The notes beneath the pieces are model-generated. The model saw only the letters and a list, made by a program, of their open reading frames with translations, made no database searches and was not told the origin of the DNA. Positions 1 to 9,189 of a stretch of DNA of 64,000 bases are shown here, one piece after another. Position 1 is the stretch's first letter; every line of letters begins with the position of its first letter. The translations under genes and the position numbers were made by a program. Origin of the DNA: Streptomyces platensis (GTDB taxonomy: Bacteria > Actinomycetota > Actinomycetes > Streptomycetales > Streptomycetaceae); NCBI RefSeq assembly GCF_008704855.1, contig NZ_CP023691.1, positions 5,704,001 through 5,768,000 on the forward strand, in the 5' to 3' direction.

Positions 1-1
1 G

Positions 2-1060
2 AACCCCGGCGCACCGGCGCCCGACGGCCGCGCCTACGAGGACGGCGACGGGCGGCCGGACGACGGGTACGCCGAGGACGGGTACCGGGACGACTCCGCG
101 GAGGACGGGCCGGACGGCTCCGACGACCGCAACCCGGCCCGCGCCGACCACGGCCGCGCCGGTGCGCCCGGCCGGGGCGACCGGCCCGCGGCCGCCGAGG
201 CCCCGCTGTCCTTCACCGGCGCGGTCGGCTCCGAGGTCCAGCAGTCCGCGCTGCTGCGGCAGAGCGCCTCGTTCTACAAGCAGGCGGCCGCCAGTGAGAA
301 GGCCGACGCGGACGGTGACACCGAGTCCTCGGCGTACGCCAAGTACAAGCGGTACAAGAAGCGGGCGGCGGAGGCGCTCGGTGCCGCCGAGCGGGTCGAG
401 ACCGGACAGTCCGGGCCACTGCCGGGGTCCGGCGGGCACCCGGGTGCCCGGCACGCCGCCGTCGAGCGTGCCGCCGACGCGGCGGCCGCACCGCAGCCCG
501 CCGACGGCAAGACATCCCGGATCGCCGCCGTCAAGAAGAACGGCAAGCCGCTCACCCTGCGCTTCGTGCTCCCCGACGGCGCCGGTTCCGAGCAGCTGCG
601 CACCGTCGGACGGCGGATCGCCTCGATGCTCGGCAAGATCGGCGTCCAGACGTCCCTCCAGCGGGTCTCCGACGCCAGCTACTTCCAGGACCACATCGCC
701 TCCGGCGACTACGACCTGGCGCTGTACTCCTGGCCCGGCACCGCCTACCCGGCGACCGACGCCCGCCCGATCTACGCCAAGCCGCAGCCCGCGCCCGACG
801 GCTCGCTGACCGTCGAGCAGAACTACACCCGGGTCGGCACCGACCACATCGACCAGCTCTTCGACCAGGCCGCCTCCGAGCTGGACGAGGGCGCCTCGCA
901 CACGCTGATGGCGCAGGCCGACGCCCGGATCTGGGCGGCCGCCGGGTCGATTCCGCTCTACCAGCGGCCCGAGCTGGTGGCGACGAAGAAGTCGCTTGCC
1001 AATGTCGGTGCCTTCGGCTTCGCCACACCCCGCTTCCAGGACATCGGTTACCGGAAGTAG
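2..1060 (+). CDS. OppA/LpqW-like extracellular solute-binding protein, C-terminal part
   Basis: The reading frame is open from base 2, so the start lies outside the window; 352 residues are visible. Residues ~185-350 resemble the last lobe of family 5 (SBP_bac_5) binding proteins: the SGDYDLALYSWPG stretch and the IPLYQRPELV ending are typical. Residues ~1-160 are acidic and Gly/Pro/Ala-rich with DGRPDDGYAEDGY-like composition, so they look like a disordered insert. The gene ends 184 bp before typA. In mycobacteria the neighbour of typA is lpqW, a binding-protein-like lipoprotein that regulates mannoside glycolipid synthesis, so an LpqW relationship is likely by position. No permease or ATPase is adjacent, which suits a non-transport role (inference). 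Confidence 0.8.
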   Translation, partial: NPGAPAPDGRAYEDGDGRPDDGYAEDGYRDDSAEDGPDGSDDRNPARADHGRAGAPGRGDRPAAAEAPLSFTGAVGSEVQQSALLRQSASFYKQAAASEKADADGDTESSAYAKYKRYKKRAAEALGAAERVETGQSGPLPGSGGHPGARHAAVERAADAAAAPQPADGKTSRIAAVKKNGKPLTLRFVLPDGAGSEQLRTVGRRIASMLGKIGVQTSLQRVSDASYFQDHIASGDYDLALYSWPGTAYPATDARPIYAKPQPAPDGSLTVEQNYTRVGTDHIDQLFDQAASELDEGASHTLMAQADARIWAAAGSIPLYQRPELVATKKSLANVGAFGFATPRFQDIGYRK

Positions 1061-1112
1061 GGGTGGAGTCGGGGCGAATAAATGGTAAGAATCCGCAGGT
1101 CATAGCGCATAT

Positions 1113-1151
1113 GTACGGGCCGCGGCGGCCAATGCTGCCGCGGCCCCGTAC
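1113..1151 (+). terminator. Hairpin after the LpqW-like gene
   Basis: An inverted repeat of about 14 bp, with one bulge, joins GTACGGGCCGCGGC to GCCGCGGCCCCGTAC. It lies between the upstream gene's stop and the typA start. There is no T run, as usual for Streptomyces terminators. Confidence 0.5.
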
Positions 1152-1244
1152 GATGGGGTGAGGCCGTGGCTTCGTTATGCCCGGCGGGCGCGCGTACCGA
1201 ATGGACGCGTCGCCACCCACGATTCCGGGAGAAGCGCCGCCAGT

Positions 1245-3149
1245 ATGCCCACCCGCCACGACATTCGTAACGTCGCCATCGTCGCCCACGTCGACCACGG
1301 GAAGACCACCCTCGTCGACGCCATGCTCAAGCAGGCCGGTTCGTTCGCCGAACACGCCGCCGAGAAGCTCGACGACCGGATGATGGACTCCAACGACCTG
1401 GAGCGTGAGAAGGGCATCACGATCCTCGCCAAGAACACGGCGGTGAAGTATCACCCCAAGGACGGCGGGGACCCGATCACGATCAACATCATCGACACCC
1501 CCGGCCACGCCGACTTCGGTGGCGAGGTCGAGCGCGGTCTGTCGATGGTCGACGCGGTCGTCCTGCTGGTCGACGCCTCCGAGGGTCCGCTGCCGCAGAC
1601 CCGCTTCGTGCTCCGCAAGGCCCTCGCGGCCCGGATGCCGGTCATCCTGTGCATCAACAAGACCGACCGCCCCGACTCCCGGATCGACGAGGTCGTCAAC
1701 GAGACCTACGACCTGTTCCTGGACCTGGACGCGGACGAGGACCAGATCGAATTCCCGATCGTCTACGCCTGCGCCCGTGACGGCGTGGCCTCGCTGACCA
1801 AGCCGGAGGACGGCACCGTCCCGGCCGACAGCACCAACCTGGAGCCGTTCTTCACCACGCTCCTGGACTCCGTCCCGGCCCCGCAGTACGACGCGGACGC
1901 CCCCCTCCAGGCGCACGTCACCAACCTGGACGCGGACAACTTCCTCGGCCGTATCGCGCTGCTCCGCGTCGAGCAGGGTGAGCTGGCCAAGGGCCAGAGC
2001 GTCGCGTGGATCAAGCGGGACGGCACCATCGCCAACGTCCGCATCACCGAGCTGATGATGACCGAGGCGCTCACCCGCAAGCCCGCCGAGAAGGCCGGCC
2101 CGGGCGACATCTGCGCGGTCGCCGGTATCCCCGACATCATGATCGGCGAGACCCTCGCCGACCCGGAGAACCCGATCGCGCTGCCGCTGATCACGGTCGA
2201 CGAGCCGGCGATCTCCATGACCATCGGTACCAACACCTCGCCGCTGGTCGGCCGGGGCGGCACCGGTAAGGGCGCGGACGCCAAGGCCGCGGTCAAGGAC
2301 CGCAAGGTCACCGCCCGCCAGGTCAAGGACCGCCTGGAGCGCGAGCTGATCGGTAACGTCTCGCTGCGCGTCCTGGAGACCGAGCGCCCCGACGCCTGGG
2401 AGGTGCAGGGCCGCGGTGAGCTGGCGCTGGCCATCCTGGTCGAGCAGATGCGCCGGGAGGGCTTCGAGATGACCATCGGCAAGCCGCAGGTGGTCACCAA
2501 GCAGGTCGACGGCAAGACGTACGAGCCCGTCGAGCGCATGACCATCGACGTGCCCGAGGAGCACATGGGCGCCGTCACCCAGCTGATGGGTGTCCGCAAG
2601 GGCCGGATGGACAACATGTCCAACCACGGCTCCGGCTGGGTCCGCATGGAGTTCGTCGTCCCGTCCCGTGGCCTGATCGGCTTCCGTACGGAGTTCCTGA
2701 CCAACACCCGCGGCACCGGTATCGCGCACTCGATCCACGAGGGCCACGAGCCGTGGTTCGGCACGCTGACCACCCGTAACAACGGCTCCCTGGTCGCCGA
2801 CCGCGCCGGTGCCGTCACCGCCTTCGCGATGACGAACCTCCAGGAGCGCGGTGTGCTGTTCACCGAGCCCGGCACCGAGGTGTACGAGGGCATGATCGTC
2901 GGCGAGAACTCCCGCGCCGACGACATGGACGTGAACATCACCAAGGAGAAGAAGCTCACCAACATGCGCTCCTCCTCGGCCGACTCGTTCGAGGCGATCG
3001 TGCCGCCGCGCAAGCTGTCGCTGGAGCAGTCCCTGGAGTTCTGCCGCGACGACGAGTGCGTCGAGGTGACCCCGGAGGCCGTGCGTATCCGCAAGGTCGT
3101 CCTGGACCAGAAGGAGCGCGGCCGCACGGCTTCCCGCGCGAAGCGGTAA
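1245..3149 (+). CDS. typA: TypA/BipA ribosome-associated translational GTPase
   Basis: The product is 634 aa, the normal TypA length. It is a ribosome-binding GTPase of the EF-G type that acts in stress adaptation and ribosome assembly. The P-loop AHVDHGKT is at residues 14-21, followed by DTPGHADF (G3) and NKTD (G4), then the domain II beta-barrel, EF-G-like domains and the TypA-specific C-terminal region. I chose the ATG at 1245 because MPTRHDIRNV begins the conserved domain and GGGAGAAG lies just upstream. The frame extends back to 1158, but that part is non-conserved leader. A strong hairpin follows at 3183-3209, so the gene is probably monocistronic. Confidence 0.97.
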   Translation: MPTRHDIRNVAIVAHVDHGKTTLVDAMLKQAGSFAEHAAEKLDDRMMDSNDLEREKGITILAKNTAVKYHPKDGGDPITINIIDTPGHADFGGEVERGLSMVDAVVLLVDASEGPLPQTRFVLRKALAARMPVILCINKTDRPDSRIDEVVNETYDLFLDLDADEDQIEFPIVYACARDGVASLTKPEDGTVPADSTNLEPFFTTLLDSVPAPQYDADAPLQAHVTNLDADNFLGRIALLRVEQGELAKGQSVAWIKRDGTIANVRITELMMTEALTRKPAEKAGPGDICAVAGIPDIMIGETLADPENPIALPLITVDEPAISMTIGTNTSPLVGRGGTGKGADAKAAVKDRKVTARQVKDRLERELIGNVSLRVLETERPDAWEVQGRGELALAILVEQMRREGFEMTIGKPQVVTKQVDGKTYEPVERMTIDVPEEHMGAVTQLMGVRKGRMDNMSNHGSGWVRMEFVVPSRGLIGFRTEFLTNTRGTGIAHSIHEGHEPWFGTLTTRNNGSLVADRAGAVTAFAMTNLQERGVLFTEPGTEVYEGMIVGENSRADDMDVNITKEKKLTNMRSSSADSFEAIVPPRKLSLEQSLEFCRDDECVEVTPEAVRIRKVVLDQKERGRTASRAKR

Positions 3150-3182
3150 CGGCTGCCGCCGGTATCCCGGCCTGAAACGATG

Positions 3183-3209
3183 GGGCGCCCCTCTGTGCGA
3201 GGGGCGCCC
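3183..3209 (+). terminator. Terminator of typA
   Basis: A perfect 10-bp stem (GGGCGCCCCT / AGGGGCGCCC) with a 7-nt loop is followed by TTCGT, 34 bp after the typA stop. Confidence 0.8.
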
Positions 3210-3461
3210 TTCGTCGTGGGTGGCCGGCTGTGTCGTCGCAGGCCGGTGGCGTTGTCGCGGGCCGGCGGCGTCAGTGGTCGGCGGCAGGCGGGCGGTATGG
3301 CTCCAGGGGGCGTCCCCGGGCGGCGCCCCCTCTCCCTCCCCGATCGGGCATCCGAGGGGTTTCTCAGGTTTCCGGAGCAGTGGCGGACGCCGCCGGAGTG
3401 CGGTAGGTCCGGCTTTGCGGTCTTATGTGGCCCTAGGCATGCTCCGGACTGAGGAGGCGTC
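3210..3461. other. Intergenic region before the first peptide importer operon
   Basis: Together with the terminator this makes about 310 bp without a convincing gene. It is G-rich, with a possible small hairpin near 3306-3335 (CCAGGGGGCGTCC). It must hold the operon promoter, but I cannot pick -35/-10 boxes with confidence. Confidence 0.5.
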
Positions 3462-5081
3462 ATGCGGAGAGCCACGTGCGCGAAGTGGGGCGCATCCGCC
3501 GTCGCCGTCGCCCTCGTGGCCACGGGGTGCGGGGGCGGGAGCGGTGCGAGCCGTTCCGGTGTGGTCAGCGCCTCCTGGGGGGATCCGCAGAATCCGCTGG
3601 AGCCGGCGAACACCAATGAGGTCCAGGGCGGCAAGGTCCTGGAAATGCTGTTCCGCGGACTCAAGCGCTACAACCCGAAGACGGGCGCCGCGGAGAATGT
3701 GATCGCGGACCGGATCGAGACCAAGGATTCGCAGAATTTCACGGTGACACTGAAGGACGGCTGGACCTTCAGCAATGGGGAGAAAGTCACCGCCAAGTCC
3801 TTCGTGGACGCCTGGAATTATGGCGCGCTGCTGAGCAACAAGCAGAAGAACGCACCGTTCTTCCAGTACATCGACGGCTTCGCGCAAGTACATCCGGACA
3901 CCGGGAGTCCGCGGGCCAAGACCCTGTCGGGGCTGGCGGTGAAGGACGACAAGACCTTCACCGTCAAGCTCAACCAGAAGTTCTCCACCTGGCCGGACAC
4001 CCTGGGCTATGCGGCCTTCATGCCGCTGCCGCAGGCGTTCTTCCGGGACCACGACGCCTGGATCGGGAAGCCGGTCGGAAACGGGCCGTACACCGTGGAC
4101 TCCTACGAAAAGGGGTCGGTGCTGCGGATGCGGAAGTGGGACAAATATCCGGGGGACGATCCGGCGCGCAACGGCGGAATCGATCTGCGGGTCTACACGG
4201 ACAACAACACGGCCTATACCGATCTCCAGGCGGGCAACCTCGATCTGGTCGACGATGTGCCGGCCGCACAGCTGAAGAACGTACGGGCGGATCTGGGCGG
4301 CCGCTATATCAATCAGCCGGCCGGGATCATCCAGACCCTCGCCTTTCCCATGTACGACAAGCGGTGGGGGCGGCCGGGCGCGGAGAAGGTGCGCCGGGGC
4401 CTGTCGATGGCGATCGACCGGGACCAGATCACCCGGGAGATCTTCCAGAAGACCCGGACGCCCGCCACGGACTGGACCTCACCGGTGCTCGGGCCGAAGG
4501 GCGGCTACAAACCCGGGCTGTGCGGTGAGGCCTGTGAGTTCCACGCGGCCAAGGCGAAACAGCTGATCAAAGAGGGCGGCGGACTCCCCGGCGGCAGGGT
4601 CACCCTCGCGTACAACGCCGATACGGGCTCCCACAAGGACTGGATCGATGCCCTCTGCAACAGCATCAACAAGTCGCTGGGAGAGGACCAGGCATGTGTC
4701 GGGGCCCCCGTCGGAACCTTCGCCGACTTCCGCAACAAGCTCACCGCCCGGCGGATGAGCGGGCCGTTCCGGGCCGGCTGGCAGATGGACTATCCGCTGA
4801 TCCAGAACTTTCTCCAGCCGCTGTACTACACCAACGCCTCCGCCAACGACGGCAAGTTCAGCAATGCCTCCTTCGACAAGCTGGTGAACCAGGCGAACGC
4901 GGAAACGGACCAGAAGAAGGCCGTCGCGACATTCCAGGACGCGGAGAAGATCCTCGCCACCCAGATGCCGGCCATTCCGCTCTGGTACCAGAACGGCAGC
5001 GGCGGCTATTCGGACCGGATCAGCAATGTCGCACTGAATCCGTTCAGCGTGCCGGTCTACGACGACATCAAGGTCAACTGA
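3462..5081 (+). CDS. Peptide ABC transporter substrate-binding lipoprotein
   Basis: The product is 539 aa. The N-terminus is a lipoprotein signal peptide with lipobox VATGC and the acylated cysteine at residue 23. The rest is a family 5 (SBP_bac_5) fold: the YNPKTG and FTVTLKDGWTFSNG segments near the N-terminus and IPLWYQNGSGGYS near the C-terminus are characteristic of OppA/DppA proteins. GAGGAGG at 3451-3457 supports the ATG at 3462. It is the first gene of a five-gene operon. It presumably captures short peptides on the outer face of the membrane; substrate unknown. Confidence 0.93.
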   Translation: MRRATCAKWGASAVAVALVATGCGGGSGASRSGVVSASWGDPQNPLEPANTNEVQGGKVLEMLFRGLKRYNPKTGAAENVIADRIETKDSQNFTVTLKDGWTFSNGEKVTAKSFVDAWNYGALLSNKQKNAPFFQYIDGFAQVHPDTGSPRAKTLSGLAVKDDKTFTVKLNQKFSTWPDTLGYAAFMPLPQAFFRDHDAWIGKPVGNGPYTVDSYEKGSVLRMRKWDKYPGDDPARNGGIDLRVYTDNNTAYTDLQAGNLDLVDDVPAAQLKNVRADLGGRYINQPAGIIQTLAFPMYDKRWGRPGAEKVRRGLSMAIDRDQITREIFQKTRTPATDWTSPVLGPKGGYKPGLCGEACEFHAAKAKQLIKEGGGLPGGRVTLAYNADTGSHKDWIDALCNSINKSLGEDQACVGAPVGTFADFRNKLTARRMSGPFRAGWQMDYPLIQNFLQPLYYTNASANDGKFSNASFDKLVNQANAETDQKKAVATFQDAEKILATQMPAIPLWYQNGSGGYSDRISNVALNPFSVPVYDDIKVN

Positions 5082-5121
5082 CCGTGCCCACGGGCCGTGT
5101 GGCGAGGGAGGCCGGTGCGTC

Positions 5122-6045
5122 ATGGGCCGCTATGTGATCCGCCGGCTGCTCCAGATGATCCCGGTGTTCATCGGCAGCACCTTCCTCATCTTCTTCATGG
5201 TGTACGCCCTGGGCGACCCCGTGGCCGCGATGTTCGGCGACCGGGCGCCCGACCCCGCCACCGCCGCGCAGATCCGCCGCGAGCTCTACCTCGATGCACC
5301 GCTGTGGAAGCAGTATCTGCACTACATGGGCCAGATCTTCCAGGGGAATTTCGGCACCGCCTTCAACGGCCAGCCGGTCACCGAGCTGATGGCCTCCGCC
5401 TTTCCCGTCACGCTGCGGCTGGCCCTGGTCGCCGTCGTCATCGAGATGCTGGTGGGCATCGTGCTGGGGGTGTTCAGCGGGCTGCGGCGCGGCCGGGACA
5501 TCGACACCACGGTGCTGGTCCTCACCCTCGTCGTGGTGTCCATCCCGACCTTCGTCAGCGGCTATCTGCTCCAGTTCCTGTTCGGGGTGCAGTGGGCCTG
5601 GGCCGCGCCGTCCGTCGCCCCCGAGGCGCCGCTGAACGAACTCCTGCTGCCGGGGCTGGTGCTGGCGCTGGTCTCGCTCGCCTACGTCACCCGGCTGACC
5701 CGGACCTCGATCGCGGAGAACGCCCGCGCCGACTACGTCCGCACCGCCCTCGCCAAGGGCCTGCCCCGGCACCGCGTCATCACCCGCCATCTGCTGCGCA
5801 ATTCGCTGATCCCGGTCGTCACCTTCATCGGCACGGACATCGGTGCCCTGATGGGCGGCGCGATCGTCACCGAGCGCATCTTCAACATCCACGGCGTCGG
5901 ATACCAGCTCTACCAGGGCATTCTGCGGCAGAACTCACCGACCGTCGTGGGCTTCGTGACGATCCTGGTGCTGGTCTTCCTGCTCGCGAACCTCCTCGTC
6001 GACCTGCTGTACGCCGTCCTCGACCCGAGGATCCGCTATGCCTGA
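5122..6045 (+). CDS. Peptide ABC transporter permease (OppB/DppB type)
   Basis: The 307-aa integral membrane protein has a first span at residues ~9-31 and about five more. The permease-ATPase coupling (EAA) loop is visible as the stretch beginning DYVRTALAKGL. It is the DppB-type half of the importer channel. Its start, MGRYVIRRLLQMIP, is the usual N-terminus of the family. It lies 40 bp after the binding protein gene and its end overlaps the next permease by 8 bp. Confidence 0.95.
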   Translation: MGRYVIRRLLQMIPVFIGSTFLIFFMVYALGDPVAAMFGDRAPDPATAAQIRRELYLDAPLWKQYLHYMGQIFQGNFGTAFNGQPVTELMASAFPVTLRLALVAVVIEMLVGIVLGVFSGLRRGRDIDTTVLVLTLVVVSIPTFVSGYLLQFLFGVQWAWAAPSVAPEAPLNELLLPGLVLALVSLAYVTRLTRTSIAENARADYVRTALAKGLPRHRVITRHLLRNSLIPVVTFIGTDIGALMGGAIVTERIFNIHGVGYQLYQGILRQNSPTVVGFVTILVLVFLLANLLVDLLYAVLDPRIRYA

Positions 6046-7018
6046 GTCCTACGTCCCCAAGGAAGCCATGGGCCACGGCGACGGCGGGTCCGCCGCACTG
6101 GCCATCGGCGAGGCGGAGTCGCTGGAACGGCGGCCCGGTGCGGCCCCGCCCGGCGCCGGGGCCCCCGTCGGCAAACCGCGCAGCCTGTGGAGCGACGCCT
6201 GGCACGACCTGTGCCGCAACCCGGTCTTCGTGCTCTCCGCGCTGGTCATCCTCTTCCTGGTGGTCATCGCGATCTGGCCGCAGCTGATCGCCACCGGCAA
6301 CCCCTACCGCGCCGACCTCGCCAAGGCGCAGCAGGGCTCCCAGCCCGGCCACCCCTTCGGCTTCGACACCCAGGGCCGGGACGTCTACACCCGGGTCGTC
6401 TACGGCGCCCGCGCCTCCATCACCGTCGGCGTCTGCGCCACGACCGGTGCGGCGCTGCTCGGCAGCCTGCTGGGCGGACTGGCCGGGTTCTTCGGCGGCT
6501 GGGGCGACACCCTGCTCTCCCGGCTCGCCGACATCTTCTTCGGCATCCCGGTGATCCTCGGCGGTCTGGTCTTCCTCTCCATGGTCACCAGCACCACGGT
6601 CTGGCCGGTGGTCGGCTTCATCGTGCTGCTCGGCTGGCCGCAGATCTCCCGTATCGCCCGCGGCTCCGTCGTGACCGCCAAACAGAACGACTACGTCCAG
6701 GCCGCGCGGGCGCTGGGCGCGGGCAACCGGCGGCTGCTGCTGCGGCATATCGCGCCGAACGCCGTCGCGCCGGTCATCGTCGTCGCCACCATCGCCCTCG
6801 GCACCTTCATCGCGCTGGAGGCGACGCTCTCGTACCTCGGCGCGGGCCTGAAGCCGCCCACCGTCTCCTGGGGCATCGACATCTCCACGGCCTCCCCCTA
6901 CATCCGCAGCGCGCCGCACATGCTGCTGTGGCCCGCGGGAGCGCTGAGCATCACGGTGCTGGCGTTCATCCTGCTCGGCGACGCGGTGCGCGACGCCCTC
7001 GACCCCAAGTTGCGCTGA
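6038..7018 (+). CDS. Peptide ABC transporter permease (OppC/DppC type)
   Basis: The 326-aa product has a longer hydrophilic N-terminus (residues 1-60), as is usual for OppC/DppC proteins, then six predicted membrane spans. The loop HPFGFDTQGRDVYTR and the coupling-loop stretch beginning NDYVQAARALGA are family hallmarks. The ATG at 6038 lies inside the end of the preceding permease gene, so translation is probably coupled. It pairs with the OppB-type subunit to form the channel. Confidence 0.95.
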   Translation: MPESYVPKEAMGHGDGGSAALAIGEAESLERRPGAAPPGAGAPVGKPRSLWSDAWHDLCRNPVFVLSALVILFLVVIAIWPQLIATGNPYRADLAKAQQGSQPGHPFGFDTQGRDVYTRVVYGARASITVGVCATTGAALLGSLLGGLAGFFGGWGDTLLSRLADIFFGIPVILGGLVFLSMVTSTTVWPVVGFIVLLGWPQISRIARGSVVTAKQNDYVQAARALGAGNRRLLLRHIAPNAVAPVIVVATIALGTFIALEATLSYLGAGLKPPTVSWGIDISTASPYIRSAPHMLLWPAGALSITVLAFILLGDAVRDALDPKLR

Positions 7019-7029
7019 GGAGCCGGAAG

Positions 7030-8049
7030 ATGACGAACGAGGACGCGCGGTCCGCCGGCGCCGGTACGGCCCTGCTCGACGTGCGGGACCTACGGGTCGA
7101 GTTCCGTACCCGGGACGGCGTGGCCAAGGCCGTCAACGGCGTCAGCTACCGCGTGGCGCCCGGCCAGACGCTGGCGGTGCTCGGCGAATCCGGCTCCGGC
7201 AAGTCCGTCACCGCCCAGGCCGTGATGGGCATCCTGGACTCGCCCCCAGGACGCGTCACCGGCGGCGAAGTCGTCTTCCAGGGGCGCGATCTGCTCACCC
7301 TGCGCAAGGACGAACGGCGCAGGGTCCGCGGCGCGAAGATGGCGATGATCTTCCAGGACGCACTGTCCGCGCTGAACCCGGTGCTCAGCGTCGGCGCCCA
7401 GCTCGGGGAGATGTTCCAGGTCCACGAGGGGATGTCCCGTAAGGACGCCCGCGGCAGAGCCGTGGAACTGATGGAGCGGGTCGGCATCCCGGCGGCCAGG
7501 GAGCGGGTGGGCGACTATCCGCACCAGTTCTCCGGCGGGATGCGCCAGCGCATCATGATCGCGATGGCGCTGGCCCTCGGCCCGGACCTGATCATTGCGG
7601 ACGAGCCGACCACTGCACTGGACGTCACCGTGCAGGCGCAGGTGATGGACCTGCTGGCCGAGCTCCAGCGCGAGCTGACCATGGGGCTGATCCTGATCAC
7701 CCACGACCTGGGGGTGGTCGCCGATGTCGCCGACACCATCGCGGTGATGTACGCCGGCCGGATCGTCGAGACCGCCCCCGTCCACCAGCTCTACCGGGCG
7801 CCCGCCCACCCGTACACCCGCGGCCTGCTGGACTCCGTCCCGCGGCTGGACCAGAAGGGCCGGCGGCTGTACGCGATCAAGGGCATGCCGCCCAGCCTCA
7901 CGGCCATTCCGCCCGGTTGCCCCTTCCACCCGCGCTGTCCGCTGGCCCAGGACATCTGCCGGACCGACCCGCCGCCGCTGTACGAGGCCGGACCCGGCCG
8001 GGCCAGCGCCTGCCACTTCTGGAAGGAGACCCTCCATGGCGCACGATGA
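7030..8049 (+). CDS. Peptide ABC transporter ATPase (OppD/DppD type)
   Basis: The 339-aa ATPase shows Walker A GESGSGKS (residues ~55-62), signature SGGMRQR, Walker B LIIADEPTTALD and H-loop ITHDLG. The C-terminal OppD/F extension has the cysteine pattern CPFHPRCPLAQDIC, which in relatives binds an Fe-S cluster. I chose the ATG at 7030 because AGGAG at 7018-7022 overlaps the end of the permease gene; the frame is open further upstream only as a shadow of that gene. It powers import together with the following ATPase. Confidence 0.96.
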   Translation: MTNEDARSAGAGTALLDVRDLRVEFRTRDGVAKAVNGVSYRVAPGQTLAVLGESGSGKSVTAQAVMGILDSPPGRVTGGEVVFQGRDLLTLRKDERRRVRGAKMAMIFQDALSALNPVLSVGAQLGEMFQVHEGMSRKDARGRAVELMERVGIPAARERVGDYPHQFSGGMRQRIMIAMALALGPDLIIADEPTTALDVTVQAQVMDLLAELQRELTMGLILITHDLGVVADVADTIAVMYAGRIVETAPVHQLYRAPAHPYTRGLLDSVPRLDQKGRRLYAIKGMPPSLTAIPPGCPFHPRCPLAQDICRTDPPPLYEAGPGRASACHFWKETLHGAR

Positions 8050-9100
8050 CGGCGGCGGCCCGGCAGCCGGCCCGGGGACCCCGATCCTGGAGATCCGCGA
8101 CCTGGTCAAACACTTCCCGCTCACCCGGGGGGTGCTCTTCCGGAAACAGGTCGGCGCGGTCAAGGCCGTCGACGGGGTCTCCTTCGACCTCCACCAGGGC
8201 GAGACGCTCGGCATCGTCGGCGAATCGGGCTGCGGCAAGTCCACCGTCGCCAGGCTGCTGGTCGGCCTCGAACGTCCGACGTCCGGTCAGATCCGTTACC
8301 GGGGCGAGGACATCAGCACCCTCTCGGCCCGCGCCCTGCGGGCCGTACGCCGCAACATCCAGATGGTGTTCCAGGACCCCTACACCTCCCTGAATCCCCG
8401 GATGACCGTCGGCGACATCATCGGTGAGCCCTACGAGATCCACCCCGAGGCGGCCCCTAAGCGGGACCGCCGCAGAAAGGTCCAGGAACTCCTGGAAGTG
8501 GTGGGGCTCAACCCCGAGTTCATCCACCGCTATCCGCACCAGTTCTCCGGCGGCCAGCGCCAGCGCATCGGGATCGCCCGCGGCCTGGCGCTGCGCCCGG
8601 AGATCATCGTCGCCGATGAGCCGGTCTCCGCGCTGGATGTCTCGGTCCAGGCGCAAGTGGTCAATCTGCTGGAGGAGTTGCAGCGGGAGTTCGCGCTGTC
8701 GTACGTCTTCATCGCCCACGATCTGTCGGTCGTACGGCATATCTCCGACCGGGTCGCGGTGATGTACCTGGGCCGGCTGGCCGAGACCGGCACCCAGGAG
8801 CAGATCTACGACCACCCCACGCACCCGTACACCCAGGCCCTGCTGTCCGCCGTGCCCGTACCCGACCCGGACGCCCGCACCCACCGGGACCGCATCCTGC
8901 TGGCCGGCGATGTCCCGTCACCCGCGAACCCGCCCTCCGGCTGCCGCTTTCGCACCCGCTGCTGGAAGGCCCGGCAGCTGTGCACCGACGTCGTCCCGCC
9001 GCTGGACGTGCCCGAGGAGTTCCGCGGGACGGCGAGCCCGGCCGGGCACGCCTCGGCCTGCCACTTCGCGGAGGAGCGGCACGTGGTGCCGAGCGAGTAG
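8036..9100 (+). CDS. Peptide ABC transporter ATPase (OppF/DppF type)
   Basis: The 354-aa ATPase has Walker A GESGCGKST, signature SGGQRQR, Walker B IIVADEPVSALD and H-loop IAHDLS, plus the OppF C-terminal extension with CRFRTRCWKARQLC. Its ATG lies 14 bp inside the end of the partner ATPase gene and is preceded by GGAAGGAG at 8021-8028. It is the last gene of the operon. A convergent terminator at 9142-9173 follows. Confidence 0.96.
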   Translation: MAHDDGGGPAAGPGTPILEIRDLVKHFPLTRGVLFRKQVGAVKAVDGVSFDLHQGETLGIVGESGCGKSTVARLLVGLERPTSGQIRYRGEDISTLSARALRAVRRNIQMVFQDPYTSLNPRMTVGDIIGEPYEIHPEAAPKRDRRRKVQELLEVVGLNPEFIHRYPHQFSGGQRQRIGIARGLALRPEIIVADEPVSALDVSVQAQVVNLLEELQREFALSYVFIAHDLSVVRHISDRVAVMYLGRLAETGTQEQIYDHPTHPYTQALLSAVPVPDPDARTHRDRILLAGDVPSPANPPSGCRFRTRCWKARQLCTDVVPPLDVPEEFRGTASPAGHASACHFAEERHVVPSE

Positions 9101-9141
9101 CCGTACGGGCCGGAGGCCGTGCACGGCACCCGGAAACGCCA

Positions 9142-9173
9142 GGAGCCCGCCTCCCGTAGGGGAAGCGGGCTCC
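9142..9173. terminator. Bidirectional terminator between the two peptide importer operons
   Basis: A perfect 9-bp stem (GGAGCCCGC / GCGGGCTCC) lies in the 89-bp gap between two convergent operon ends, so it probably serves both strands. Confidence 0.75.
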
Positions 9174-9189
9174 GGCTCCGGACGGAGGG

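Noticed and set aside
552..2747. A 731-codon open frame on the minus strand opposite typA
   Set aside because: It is the GC-rich antisense shadow of typA: composition is dominated by DR/LG/VD-type residues with no recognisable domain or ribosome site. The same applies to long frames opposite the VanW-like gene (21235-23811), bldKB (12422-14257) and others.
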